Shown here piece after piece: positions 61,501 to 64,000 of a stretch of 64,000 nucleotides of DNA. Positions within the stretch are counted from its first letter, which is position 1. Each line of letters starts with the position of its first letter. Below the pieces are notes generated by a model. That model searched no databases and had not been told where the DNA came from. It saw only the letters and a list, made by a program, of their open reading frames with translations. Made by a program: the position numbers and the translations under genes. The stretch comes from Paragonimus westermani (lineage: Eukaryota > Platyhelminthes > Trematoda > Plagiorchiida > Troglotrematidae): the NCBI GenBank assembly GCA_008508345.1, contig QNGE01002656.1:43210-107209 (forward strand), read 5' to 3'.

Positions 61501-62150
61501 TGACTGATGCTGAGATTGTCTAGCCGCTCTGGTGACACTAGGATTAAGAACTCTCTTCGAGTTGAATCCAAATATGTCATTAAACTGGTTTGGCATTATG
61601 TTATTCACTCCAACAAGCAAAACTCGAGCCTGTTGTTGCTTTTCAAAAGGAACTGGTTGAAACGGCTATACGAATGCAAGAACTGTGAGTGGTACACAGT
61701 TCGTAATCACCAAAGTTCCCCACTACTCAGCATTTAAGTGTGTGACTGGGCGCTGCCACAACTAACATTCCAAGAACATGGCTGTGGGGAAAGCCAAACA
61801 TTATTTTAAGAGACCATTTTTTCCATGCAGTACACTATAGTTGCGTGCGTAACGTTGGTTACGTTTCACTGGAGAGGGTAGTTTTACGATTATAACCTTA
61901 GTGTGCTCTGTTTAACTTCCCTTGCCGAATTCAGTTTGTAGCTGTTGAATCTAGGGAGGTCCTTACACAAATATCAGAATGGCAAGAGAGAGTCAAAAAA
62001 CAGAAATTCTTCGAAGAACGTCAATTCAACCCGATGGTTTTGAATCCTGACTGCAAAGAAGTCATGGTGACTCGGTATTTGAATCCACTGAATCCTCCTG
62101 AGGATATCTTACCGGGATCTAATCCAACCATAACACGTTTGGAATCAATG
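9788..62150 (+). CDS. CC2D2A: CC2D2A-like gene, 22 exons placed, partial at both ends
   Basis: CC2D2A is a scaffold of the ciliary transition zone, part of the MKS/B9 (tectonic) complex that gates entry of membrane proteins into the cilium. In a fluke it should act in ciliated larval epidermis, flame cells and sensory endings; that is inference. Seen here: an ordered series of + strand exons whose translations follow vertebrate CC2D2A from DEGLYVG through a charged coiled-coil region, the N-terminal C2-like domain, the DPNNP linker, the C2 domain (VEIRFQNH, NPSWNSELSLPF, GSLEIPFSTIY, LLGYEVPD) and TRYLNPLNPP. Splice phases match at each placed join. About 1,135 codons are seen, against about 1,620 residues in human. 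The initiator, one short middle exon and the C-terminal transglutaminase-like region are not found. Introns exceed 5 kb in several places and carry transposon relics. Identity is near certain; individual exon edges are predictions. Confidence 0.95.
10531..10659 (+). CDS. CC2D2A: CC2D2A exon b
   Basis: Encodes PWFGEDGKLALQPNPTRSIP and ends with ALKTDYIP. This corresponds to the WFGDDGR-ALPNP block that directly follows the DEGLYVG segment in animal CC2D2A. It is 129 nt long, phase 0 on both sides. The donor is GTAAGC. Confidence 0.92.
11505..11615 (+). repeat. Truncated SINE (body and tail)
   Basis: Retains GATCGAAACTCCAACCAG, TTCTGAATGCGAAAGCC and GTAATGTTCAACGTGAAAT in the order of the copy at 5603-5816. 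The tRNA-like head is missing or unrecognisable. Confidence 0.55.
11843..12130 (+). CDS. CC2D2A: CC2D2A exon c
   Basis: 96 codons, phase 0 to 0. Contains ENLRHYLASTQ, VELHLLKFDFHPLYSWEHVY and YENEVARDQVNACIQR. It aligns with the part of CC2D2A where a beta-rich stretch ends in HP-(F/Y)-S-EH before a helix. The acceptor is TTCGCAG and the donor GTAAAT. Confidence 0.9.
12131..12442 (+). other. CC2D2A intron (312 bp)
   Basis: Short intron between exons c and d, AT-rich with a T-rich 3' end. Nothing else seen. Confidence 0.8.
12443..12499 (+). CDS. CC2D2A: CC2D2A exon d (57 nt)
   Basis: A 19-codon, phase 0 to 0 exon encoding IRALKRALQQINEKRQASP, which continues the helix of the previous exon. 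It has a strong polypyrimidine acceptor (TTTTTTTCAG) and a GTAATA donor. Too short to stand out as an ORF; placed by splice signals, phase and similarity to the LQALRNAV region of CC2D2A. Confidence 0.85.
12500..14453 (+). other. CC2D2A intron (1954 bp)
   Basis: No coding element recognised. Contains a 9-bp perfect stem at 13403-13427 (TGTGCTCAC / GTGAGCACA). Confidence 0.75.
14454..14524 (+). CDS. CC2D2A: CC2D2A exon e (71 nt)
   Basis: Encodes ENNIDSSVAAQLDKSIEEYG then REI and the first two bases of the next codon. It matches the I-x-EY-x-x-EIR segment of CC2D2A. The acceptor is ACATTTAG and the donor GTAAAT. It ends in phase 2, as the next exon requires. Confidence 0.85.
15270..16290 (-). 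mobile_element. Tc1/mariner-IS630-type transposase, pseudogene
   Basis: Read on the minus strand. An intact 5' part (16287 down to 15820, about 155 codons) starts with a helix-turn-helix region (INPWTRRSIIEALERGDEWR, TVALLNRVKCNTAYKW) followed by WISVNPTITQQFLTLRV. Downstream, with stops and frame changes, are SQGRNLHLIGGITANSMVGY, the second catalytic Asp in VLIYDKAPCH, and LAPCSPMLNPVENVWSMVKA with the final catalytic Glu. These are the DDE-type signatures of the IS630/Tc1/mariner superfamily. Several internal stops make it non-functional. I did not identify terminal inverted repeats. Confidence 0.85.
17849..18115 (+). pseudogene. Unrecognised ORF with hydrophobic end, inside intron
   Basis: From ATG at 17849 the frame is open, interrupted by one TAA at about 17954, and runs to ILHAVERIKYNNLLNILFIW then WLIFVIPTIK, directly before a consensus-like AAA|GTAAGTAG. 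The last part looks like one membrane helix. It may be an exon relic of an inserted gene or chance; I do not recognise it. Confidence 0.25.
18551..18691 (+). CDS. CC2D2A: CC2D2A exon f
   Basis: Encodes a helical stretch with RGLLASTLRAWKRVKSAR and TTIRLKIIR, corresponding to the LLKTIIKVWKEMKSLR segment of CC2D2A. The first base completes the split codon of the previous exon and the last two bases begin the next. The acceptor is TATTTAG and the donor GTAGGT. An antisense ORF does not explain this exon. Confidence 0.9.
18829..18985 (+). CDS. CC2D2A: CC2D2A exon g, coiled coil
   Basis: Encodes AVDEFEEKKEWNQELDELVT, then EAQKRHEYCNIRLREQYLEE and LDKYKQAKRKH. It is strongly charged, with heptad-like spacing: part of the central coiled coil of CC2D2A. 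The acceptor is TACAACAG and the donor GTAAGA. It starts by completing an AG|A codon and ends in phase 0. Confidence 0.92.
19100..19151 (+). CDS. CC2D2A: CC2D2A exon h
   Basis: Encodes STWLKKSQNLTSRRVKL plus one base, continuing the basic helix (compare the QWKAWRKVQRAKKK stretch of CC2D2A). The acceptor is GATTTGCAG and the donor a strong GTGAGT. It ends in phase 1, which does not fit the next large exon at 19702. The mismatch is resolved by the 8-nt microexon below, or less well by a weak GTCAAG donor at 19142. Confidence 0.75.
19275..19282 (+). CDS. CC2D2A: Predicted 8-nt CC2D2A microexon
   Basis: The eight bases TGGAAGCC lie between CTGCAG and a strong GTAAGG donor. Together with the single base left by the previous exon they give Met-Glu-Ala and restore phase 0 for the exon at 19702. 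This is inference from splice signals and reading frame only. Confidence 0.5.
19283..21924 (+). other. CC2D2A introns flanking exon i
   Basis: 19283-19701 (419 bp) and 19759-21924 (2166 bp). No repeat or gene that I recognise in either. The in-frame extension upstream of exon i is intronic. Confidence 0.75.
19702..19758 (+). CDS. CC2D2A: CC2D2A exon i (57 nt), basic coiled coil
   Basis: Encodes MKALERQRQRESRQKLESG, the very basic end of the coiled coil (KKKKRKQ region in human). The acceptor is CACTTGCAG and the donor GTGAGT. It is 57 nt, phase 0 to 0. The Met here is internal, not an initiator. Confidence 0.85.
21925..22148 (+). CDS. CC2D2A: CC2D2A exon j, proline-rich linker
   Basis: Encodes GAETSLNELEKEDTRILARG, then HPGRPPTPPPQFNATWVRER and CRRFPGEPKISVSLTESMEV. 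It links the coiled coil to the first C2-like domain; the RRxP-EP-xxxSL motif is conserved. I end it at 22148 (donor GTTAGA) because the next exon needs a two-base remainder. A GTGACC site after 22122 would break the frame. Confidence 0.88.
22149..23893 (+). other. CC2D2A intron (1745 bp)
   Basis: Short ORFs only on both strands; no similarity recognised. Confidence 0.75.
23894..23986 (+). CDS. CC2D2A: CC2D2A exon k, start of N-terminal C2-like domain
   Basis: Encodes DEAVRRREVSNCVYYFKIYY then NRKFVAATKP. It aligns with the first strands of the CC2D2A N-terminal C2 domain (RREDVxxRSVYLKVLFNNKEVSRT in human is equivalent in position). The acceptor is CTTTTTCCAG and the donor a consensus GTAAGT. 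It ends in phase 2. Confidence 0.9.
25884..26082 (-). repeat. SINE copy, minus strand, diverged
   Basis: On the minus strand it reads CACAGTGGCCAGCACGGTT (A-box region), GAAGTTCTATTCCCGG (B-box region), GAGCGAAATCCGAATCCAG and a tail ending GAGGTTGAACTTG. It is collinear with 5603-5816. The minus ORF over it is therefore not a gene. Confidence 0.7.
29201..29314. repeat. Near-perfect inverted repeat with hammerhead-like half sites
   Basis: Arms 29201-29252 and 29261-29314 are nearly exact reverse complements around the loop GCCTTCCT. On either strand a CCACC/GGTGG-type stem is followed by TTGAAACGTAGAG; on the minus strand it is preceded by GAGGAAGGCCACC. The GAAAC after a GC stem is like the 3' half of a hammerhead core. 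A complete CTGATGA is not present. Confidence 0.75.
30603..30997 (+). CDS. CC2D2A: CC2D2A exon l, N-terminal C2-like domain
   Basis: The largest exon (395 nt). It begins LYEKRGLCAQHIADFSIPPP, the counterpart of LQVYE-x-x-LLAEVFLPIP, and ends with VNGTLVASATWTTRGTGLEI then SRALRGSNIWRV. These are the later strands of the N-terminal C2-like domain. The acceptor is GTTTGCAG and the donor GTAAAT. It starts in phase 0, so the preceding exon, which I did not find, must have a length of 1 modulo 3. Confidence 0.9.
33690..34058. other. Assembly gap (369 N)
   Basis: Falls in the reverse-transcriptase palm just after SGVRQGC, so the YADD box is unseen. Confidence 0.9.
34545..34585 (+). repeat. CT microsatellite
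   Basis: Imperfect CT run inside the LINE 3' untranslated region; shorter and interrupted in copy 1 (near 3265-3290). Confidence 0.9.
36412..36580 (+). CDS. CC2D2A: CC2D2A exon m, DPNNP linker
   Basis: Encodes SNEDVRKTSVFANLATLYGA and later SVKPDPNNPAKTQMLDL. The DPN(D)PN linker followed by a short helix is diagnostic of CC2D2A. The acceptor is CCATTCAG. The first base completes the GG remainder of the previous exon, and the donor is GTAAAT. It ends in phase 0. Confidence 0.92.
37022..37150 (-). repeat. SINE copy, minus strand, lacking the promoter head
   Basis: On the minus strand it contains CTCGATTCTAGTGTTTCTTTTC, then a GACAGTCTGTTTGAATGC block and a GGAGGCTGCGATCAAATATG tail, collinear with the SINE body and tail at 5603-5816. 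It meets the plus-strand copy at 37350 nearly head to head. Confidence 0.7.
37249..37345 (+). repeat. 97-bp repeat, copy 1, cut by a single N
   Basis: Matches 54455-54551 almost exactly (AAGCTACATTCGCTTGTCG through CGATAGTCCCGTG). Ends at the N at 37346. Confidence 0.8.
37350..37550 (+). repeat. SINE copy, plus strand
   Basis: Begins at GACGCAGTGGTCAACACGG (A-box side), has AGTTCAAATCC at 37395-37405 (B box), CTCGAGTTTAGTGCTTCTTTTC-like body sequence and a tail ending TGATGTTCAATTTGGAAAAT. Full length relative to 5603-5816. Confidence 0.8.
38370..38540 (+). repeat. LINE 3' untranslated fragment
   Basis: The TTGGTGTTGAATGTTTGAATATAAACG stretch and the following C/T-rich block and TCTGTGGCAGTTAAGCAT follow the order of the LINE tail at 34490-34650, diverged. 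Confidence 0.55.
38740..38965 (+). repeat. Probable LINE-type 3' end with GAT run
   Basis: Ends in GAACCACTGATGTATTGC followed by a GATGATGATGA run, like the 3' ends of the LINE family here. The body is too diverged to assign. Confidence 0.4.
39718..39927 (-). pseudogene. LINE reverse-transcriptase fragment
   Basis: The minus strand reads FEGALIVTLFKDKGRKQITN then SCLGISLLICVGEHLPGILH and DRLYERI. This is the start of a non-LTR reverse transcriptase (the ...FK-KG ... GISLL ... RL block). Only 70 codons survive, and no catalytic boxes. Confidence 0.65.
42793..42966 (+). repeat. Diverged SINE copy
   Basis: Keeps CTATGATCAATAAGGTTG (A-box side), CGAATCTAAATCCCG (B-box side), ATATGCACAACTGAT and the tail TATCTGAATGTGAAAGCTG, in family order. 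Confidence 0.6.
43657..43941 (+). CDS. CC2D2A: CC2D2A exon n
   Basis: 95 codons, phase 0 to 0. Contains VNYFRLDHLLREFQLCSDAD and RRLRLLQLRNAGVAQFQN, equivalent to the FFRLEQLQQEFNFVSD and RFRLLHLRSQ blocks, ending SDILE. The acceptor is AAATTTCAG and the donor GTAATG. In-frame sequence upstream and downstream of these splice sites is intronic. Confidence 0.93.
43942..47689 (+). other. CC2D2A intron (3748 bp)
   Basis: Only unassigned short ORFs; no exon or known element recognised. Confidence 0.7.
47690..47779 (+). CDS. CC2D2A: CC2D2A exon o (90 nt)
   Basis: Encodes NYEQITKKESKITITGMEAY then HVRRRSYLKK, matching the DYEKRLRDRN ... HRAIVAKYLQ helix of CC2D2A. Both neighbours are phase 0 and this exon keeps that. 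The acceptor is TTGCATCAG and the donor a consensus GTAAGT. Too short to show as an independent ORF. Confidence 0.85.
47780..51109 (+). other. CC2D2A intron (3330 bp) containing the R2-like element
   Basis: 48150-50230 is retrotransposon; the flanks 47780-48149 and 50231-51109 show nothing that I recognise. Confidence 0.8.
48150..50230 (+). mobile_element. R2-like non-LTR retrotransposon, degenerate
   Basis: Plus-strand reading with frame changes: NNRTTLVLKLHNPSTPSDVN (the R2-type 'RTTLIPK' entry of the reverse transcriptase), SPLLFIMAVDEVLASP (the DPLSP-FLFN-x-x-DE box), a thumb region ending SSLKSHQRLYL, and a C-terminal part CHGSCGQLKSPADIFQSCCS, LGYKVIEELRVPVASSLIGP, EMIAVFDSGAVVL. The end resembles the zinc motif and restriction-like endonuclease of R2 elements, where a K/R-PD ... 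D pattern is expected; here the PD is PE. The YADD box region reads FAYVNGLMLLA, with both Asp lost. Stops and frameshifts show it is inactive. R2 elements normally sit in 28S rDNA; no rDNA is seen here. Confidence 0.75.
51110..51201 (+). CDS. CC2D2A: CC2D2A exon p (92 nt)
   Basis: Encodes MKNQVEQRFQEALKKKSFKE then MVVEEQIPNM. The MIVEEEVPN motif of CC2D2A is clear. The acceptor is TCTGCACAG and the donor GTAAGC. It ends with two bases completed by the first base of the next exon. Confidence 0.92.
51202..51781 (+). other. CC2D2A intron (580 bp)
   Basis: Nothing recognised apart from splice signals. Confidence 0.8.
51782..51992 (+). CDS. CC2D2A: CC2D2A exon q, start of the C2 domain
   Basis: Encodes FVISIFRQLFQARRPLRAVH, RRRMAPQNLRESGLEIRVII and YAAHNLPARQPNVVGQ. 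It matches the RPLRPxRK...LxIxVxxAxNLPxR block, that is the basic linker and first strands of the C2 domain. The acceptor is GTTTTTCAG and the donor GTGAGA. It ends in phase 0. Confidence 0.94.
52231..52337 (+). CDS. CC2D2A: CC2D2A exon r, C2 domain core
   Basis: Encodes PIRPLVEIRFQNHISLTPAS then EGSNPSWNSELSLPF. The P-x-VEVxFQ and EGxNPSWNEEL signatures are those of the C2 domain of CC2D2A. The acceptor has a run of T before CTAG and the donor is GTGAGT. It ends in phase 2. Confidence 0.95.
52338..56106 (+). other. CC2D2A intron (3769 bp)
   Basis: Contains the second 97-bp repeat copy (54455-54551) and single Ns at 54454 and 55980. Minus ORFs of about 100 codons (53362-53667, 54743-55075, 55630-55962) have no recognisable domain. 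Confidence 0.75.
54455..54551 (+). repeat. 97-bp repeat, copy 2, starts at a single N
   Basis: Almost exact match to 37249-37345. Here the sequence continues past CCCGTG into ATTACGACTTCC, whereas the other copy stops at its N. Confidence 0.8.
56107..56287 (+). CDS. CC2D2A: CC2D2A exon s, C2 domain
   Basis: Encodes SLQLEAINDPLIINVYDEVI, then LRIERRLLGSLEIPFSTIYQ and NCR. The (I/V)N(I/V)(Y/F)DE strand and the LG-x-(x)PFSTIY motif are hallmark C2 strands of CC2D2A. The acceptor is ATTTTACAG and the donor GTAAGT. Phase is continuous with both neighbours. Confidence 0.95.
56718..56740 (+). repeat. GT microsatellite
   Basis: Uninterrupted GT dinucleotide run. Confidence 0.95.
57080..57122 (-). 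ncRNA. Hammerhead-ribozyme-like motif
   Basis: On the minus strand: CTGATGA (57122-57116), one A, GGCT...AGCC able to form a four-pair stem II (57114-57094), GAAAC (57093-57089), and GTC (57082-57080) at the place expected for cleavage after a minimal stem III. This is the order of a type I hammerhead as known from Penelope-like elements and retrozymes. Stem I pairing is incomplete by eye (C-G, then mismatches, then CC/GG), so it may be a decayed copy. Confidence 0.45.
57733..57879 (+). CDS. CC2D2A: CC2D2A exon t, end of the C2 domain
   Basis: Encodes VEGQIPIKVPLILLGYEVPD, then KPMIHLFITLEPQVTPADPV and ITK. It matches the GTFKIDxPPVLLGY and LFITIEPQL blocks at the end of the C2 domain. The acceptor is CCACTTTTAG and the donor GTTAGT. 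147 nt, phase 0 to 0. Confidence 0.95.
58180..59010 (-). mobile_element. LINE (RTE/CR1-like) copy 3, 3' half
   Basis: The minus strand reads SFIWTVLLYSSEKWTFRIED, MNRLQIIDQRSLKSVACII, then after a frame break IQSLRLNGQVARRCTEGAS. This is the post-RT C-terminal region of the same family as copies 1 and 2. A second frame keeps MDRWLDDVLRVPASHPSQQA. The 3' untranslated part runs down to about 58180 and matches 34343-34660 in reverse. It is 5'-truncated, lacking the RT core. Confidence 0.85.
59738..59800 (+). repeat. ATC trinucleotide microsatellite
   Basis: About 20 ATC/CAT units with two interruptions. It gives a polyhistidine run in one frame, which is a by-product and not a protein feature. 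Confidence 0.9.
60161..60205. repeat. Imperfect palindrome
   Basis: GCATATGATC TTAA GATCGTATGC at 60169-60192 is self-complementary with one mismatched pair. Flanking TGCAGAAT and ATTTCTGCA extend the symmetry. Confidence 0.7.
60934..61125 (-). repeat. LINE 3' end fragment with ATC run
   Basis: An ATC run (60934-60952), CAATACATCAGTGATTCACA, an A/G-rich block and CTACGTCTTATTCAAACATTC follow, in reverse, the LINE 3' untranslated order seen at 34490-34680. Confidence 0.6.
61512..61740 (+). repeat. Strongly diverged SINE copy
   Basis: TCTAGCCGCTCTGGTGACAC (A-box side), TTCGAGTTGAATCCAAATATG (B-box side), AAACTCGAGCCTGTTG and CGAATGCAAGAACTGTGA follow the family order. The 76-codon ORF across it is therefore not taken as a gene. 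Confidence 0.5.
61935..62150 (+). CDS. CC2D2A: CC2D2A exon u (last in window)
   Basis: 72 codons, phase 0 to 0. Contains VLTQISEWQERVKKQKFFEE and VMVTRYLNPLNPPEDILPGS. The ITRYL-x-PLNPP segment sits just before the transglutaminase-like domain of CC2D2A, so further exons must lie beyond 64000. The acceptor is CGAATTCAG and the donor GTAAGA. Confidence 0.95.
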
Positions 62151-63234
62151 GTAAGACTACCGCATTTAAACTGTTATTCGCCTCAAAAAAAGTAGTAATG
62201 TGTGCAAATCGTCAAGACCAATTGTTTATACTAACGTGCTACCAATCTCTGTCTCTTCGTCAACCGTTTCTTTCGAAATGTGGTTAAAAGTTCTGGGTCT
62301 CACCACTTGCGAATCTTACCACTTAAATGTCGTATCATGAAGCCTCCTGATCTTCTTCATGTAGGGAAGCGAAGGTCTGAGAAACGATCACAAAGAGTTT
62401 ACTGAGCTAAATGAAGTGCACTGATTTCATCCCACTGATCCTTTGATAAGCCAAGTGAGGGTAGAATTGCTTGGCAGCTGATCAAACCACGTGGAAGTCA
62501 CCGTGGCTTTGAACCAGGTGGTCATTGTCATAGCAAACAGGGGTAGTATAACCGAAGGCGCACACTTGACCACCACATGAAGGGCAGCCTGTTAACGGGG
62601 CTAACGATAGTACGGCTGCAATCTTGGAATGCTGGGATAACATATCAGTCGTGTATTTGGTGCTTGTAGGGAGCGAATATAGTTACCGTGTGAATGAAAC
62701 ACTGTGATAGCGTGACTATATGCAGAATAGTTGCTATCTTTAGCGACAAAAAACCTCAACCAAGAATCCCATTACATAATTCTACTATCGTGATTCATCC
62801 GTGACAAGCACAACTTTGCAATTATCGCGACAACTGCACTTTTTTCAAACAAACAAGCTGCATAGCGTCATTGCAAGCTGTATATTAAATTTATTCTTCA
62901 GTACAGAAGAAGCGACACGTGATGTCGTCAAAATCCAAGGGATAGCGCCTTTTGTGTAACTTACTGGATTTGAAACATTATCAACACGGTTATCTCATTG
63001 AGGCTTCGTGTATGTTAGAACATGTGCTCAGTAGAGTAACTAAAATAGTTTTGTCCGTTTGTTCAGGTGCAACCGCAAATGTAAATGTTTAAAAGGGGTC
63101 CTGAATGGGTCGAAAGTTTAGAATGTTGTTTCGTTGATATTCTGTGTGCAGCAGCCTCACACAGTTATGCTGGAATTTATGCACTACAAAAAACCTTTAG
63201 TAATTTTAGCTGAAACCCAACTATGAAAAATCTG

Positions 63235-63314
63235 GACTTCAGCTGGATTCGGACCAGCGACAGACACAGCATGCCTCAACGCGGTAAGCGCTCTACTAGC
63301 TGAGCTACGAAGCC
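63235..63314 (-). repeat. tRNA-like sequence, probably SINE head or tRNA pseudogene
   Basis: On the minus strand it starts GGCTTCG, which pairs with TGAAGTC at the other end (seven pairs with wobbles). The D arm GCTC-AGCTAGTA-GAGC and T arm GCTGG-TCCGAAT-CCAGC are perfect. An A box (TAGCTCAGCTAG) and a B box (GGTCCGAATCC) are each one mismatch from consensus. The anticodon arm is poor (no U33) and the variable region long, so a functional tRNA is unlikely. Confidence 0.6.
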
Positions 63315-63637
63315 ACACCAGGAGCTCTGAAATTTCACATTTAGACTCTGTTACCCACCCGTCACGCTATCTAATATGGAATCCACCAAATGATTCAGGG
63401 GATCGACTGCCCCTGCATGATTCCTTAAGCAGTTCACGCTGGAATCCACCAGCGCCAATCCATTATCCACGGTCTTCACGACGCAACTGTGGTTTTATTT
63501 ACATCCTGATTTGTACCAGACGGCGTTTAAGTCGTCATGATGCACTTCTAACCTCCTTAAACATGAGGAAGGACTGTGTAACCAACCTAATACACAGACA
63601 GTCACTTCCAGTTTAACTGGCCTAATGTTTTATAGTA

Positions 63638-64000
63638 ATGGTACCGGAAAGTCTGGGAGCTGTTGTCAATTTACAGGATGCGGTTTCTCTTGATCGAGAT
63701 GGACGGACGGACGAATATCTATGTTTTCCAGTTTTTGATTTGTCACTACGGATGTCAGACATGGCTTTCCACTATAAAAGCGCTAATGTGGGTAGCAAGT
63801 TAAATTATCGTCTGATGATTGGTTTTCATGGAGTTGTTTGTGTTGTGGGTATTCATGGTTGTGTGTGGGCTGAGATACTGCTAGAACGCCCAGACCTAGA
63901 CAGGAGAACGATTAGGGTTCTCAACCAAAGCCTTTGGCTCAATAGCCTGTACCGCAAGGCAGCGGGTGGGTGGCGGTGTACCAGAAGTGGTACGTTTTTC
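63638..64000 (+). other. Open reading frame running off the window
   Basis: From ATG at 63638 the frame stays open for 121 codons to the last base (stop upstream at 63623). It includes LGAVVNLQDAVSLDRDGRTD, GFHGVVCVVGIHGCVWAEIL and NSLYRKAAGGWRCTRSGTFF. I do not recognise it. It follows the tRNA-like sequence and may belong to an interspersed repeat. Confidence 0.35.

Larger units (their letters stand above)
57880..61934 (+). other. CC2D2A intron (4055 bp) with LINE and SINE pieces
   Basis: Holds LINE copy 3 (58180-59010, -), an ATC microsatellite (59738-59800), a LINE 3' end (60934-61125, -), a palindrome (60161-60205) and a diverged SINE (61512-61740). Confidence 0.75.
62151..64000 (+). 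other. CC2D2A intron, incomplete at window end
   Basis: Contains the tRNA-like element at 63235-63314 and the open frame at 63638-64000. No further CC2D2A exon is recognised. Confidence 0.7.

Noticed and set aside
1..64000. CRISPR arrays, operons, prokaryotic promoters or riboswitches
   Set aside because: None seen; the DNA is eukaryotic, with spliced genes and retrotransposons.

Overview
The window reads as nuclear DNA of a digenean fluke (parasitic flatworm). The evidence is an intron-rich gene with GT-AG introns from about 0.1 to 7 kb, the RTE/CR1-style and R2-like non-LTR retrotransposon relics, a tRNA-derived SINE family and hammerhead-like repeats. There is no bacterial-style gene organisation. 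I cannot name the species; the expanded introns suggest a liver- or lung-fluke type genome. Two N blocks (2707-3059 and 33690-34058) and six single Ns (1516, 6032, 29192, 37346, 54454, 55980) show that it is a stitched draft scaffold.

One cellular gene is recognisable: CC2D2A on the + strand, the coiled-coil and C2-domain scaffold of the ciliary transition zone (MKS/Joubert syndrome module). I place 22 coding exons between 9788 and 62150, including a predicted 8-nt microexon, giving about 1,135 codons. Exon phases agree at every join except around one short exon that I could not find between 23987 and 30602. The 5' end of the gene and the C-terminal transglutaminase-like part lie outside the recognised exons or outside the window. 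In order, the protein has the conserved DEGLYVG segment, a WFG-DG segment, a long charged coiled-coil region, the N-terminal CC2D2A C2-like domain, a DPNNP linker, a second helical stretch, the classical C2 domain and the TRYLNPLNPP segment.

Layout: 1-3511 is retrotransposon debris with a probable false tandem duplication. 3512-9787 is mostly unassigned DNA with one good SINE. 9788-23986 holds the N-terminal half of the gene, with a Tc1/IS630-type transposase fossil in one intron. 23987-36411 holds the middle of the gene, a near-perfect hairpin repeat and a gapped LINE. 36412-47779 has two exons and a large intron full of SINE and LINE relics. 47780-51109 contains an R2-like element. 51110-62150 holds the C2-domain exons, another LINE tail and a hammerhead-like motif. 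62151-64000 is intron with a tRNA-like sequence and an ORF open at the window edge.

Apart from CC2D2A, nearly everything I can identify is transposable-element sequence inside or upstream of its introns. I found no novel multi-gene system. The least routine signals are the microexon, the two hammerhead-like sites and the SINE family.
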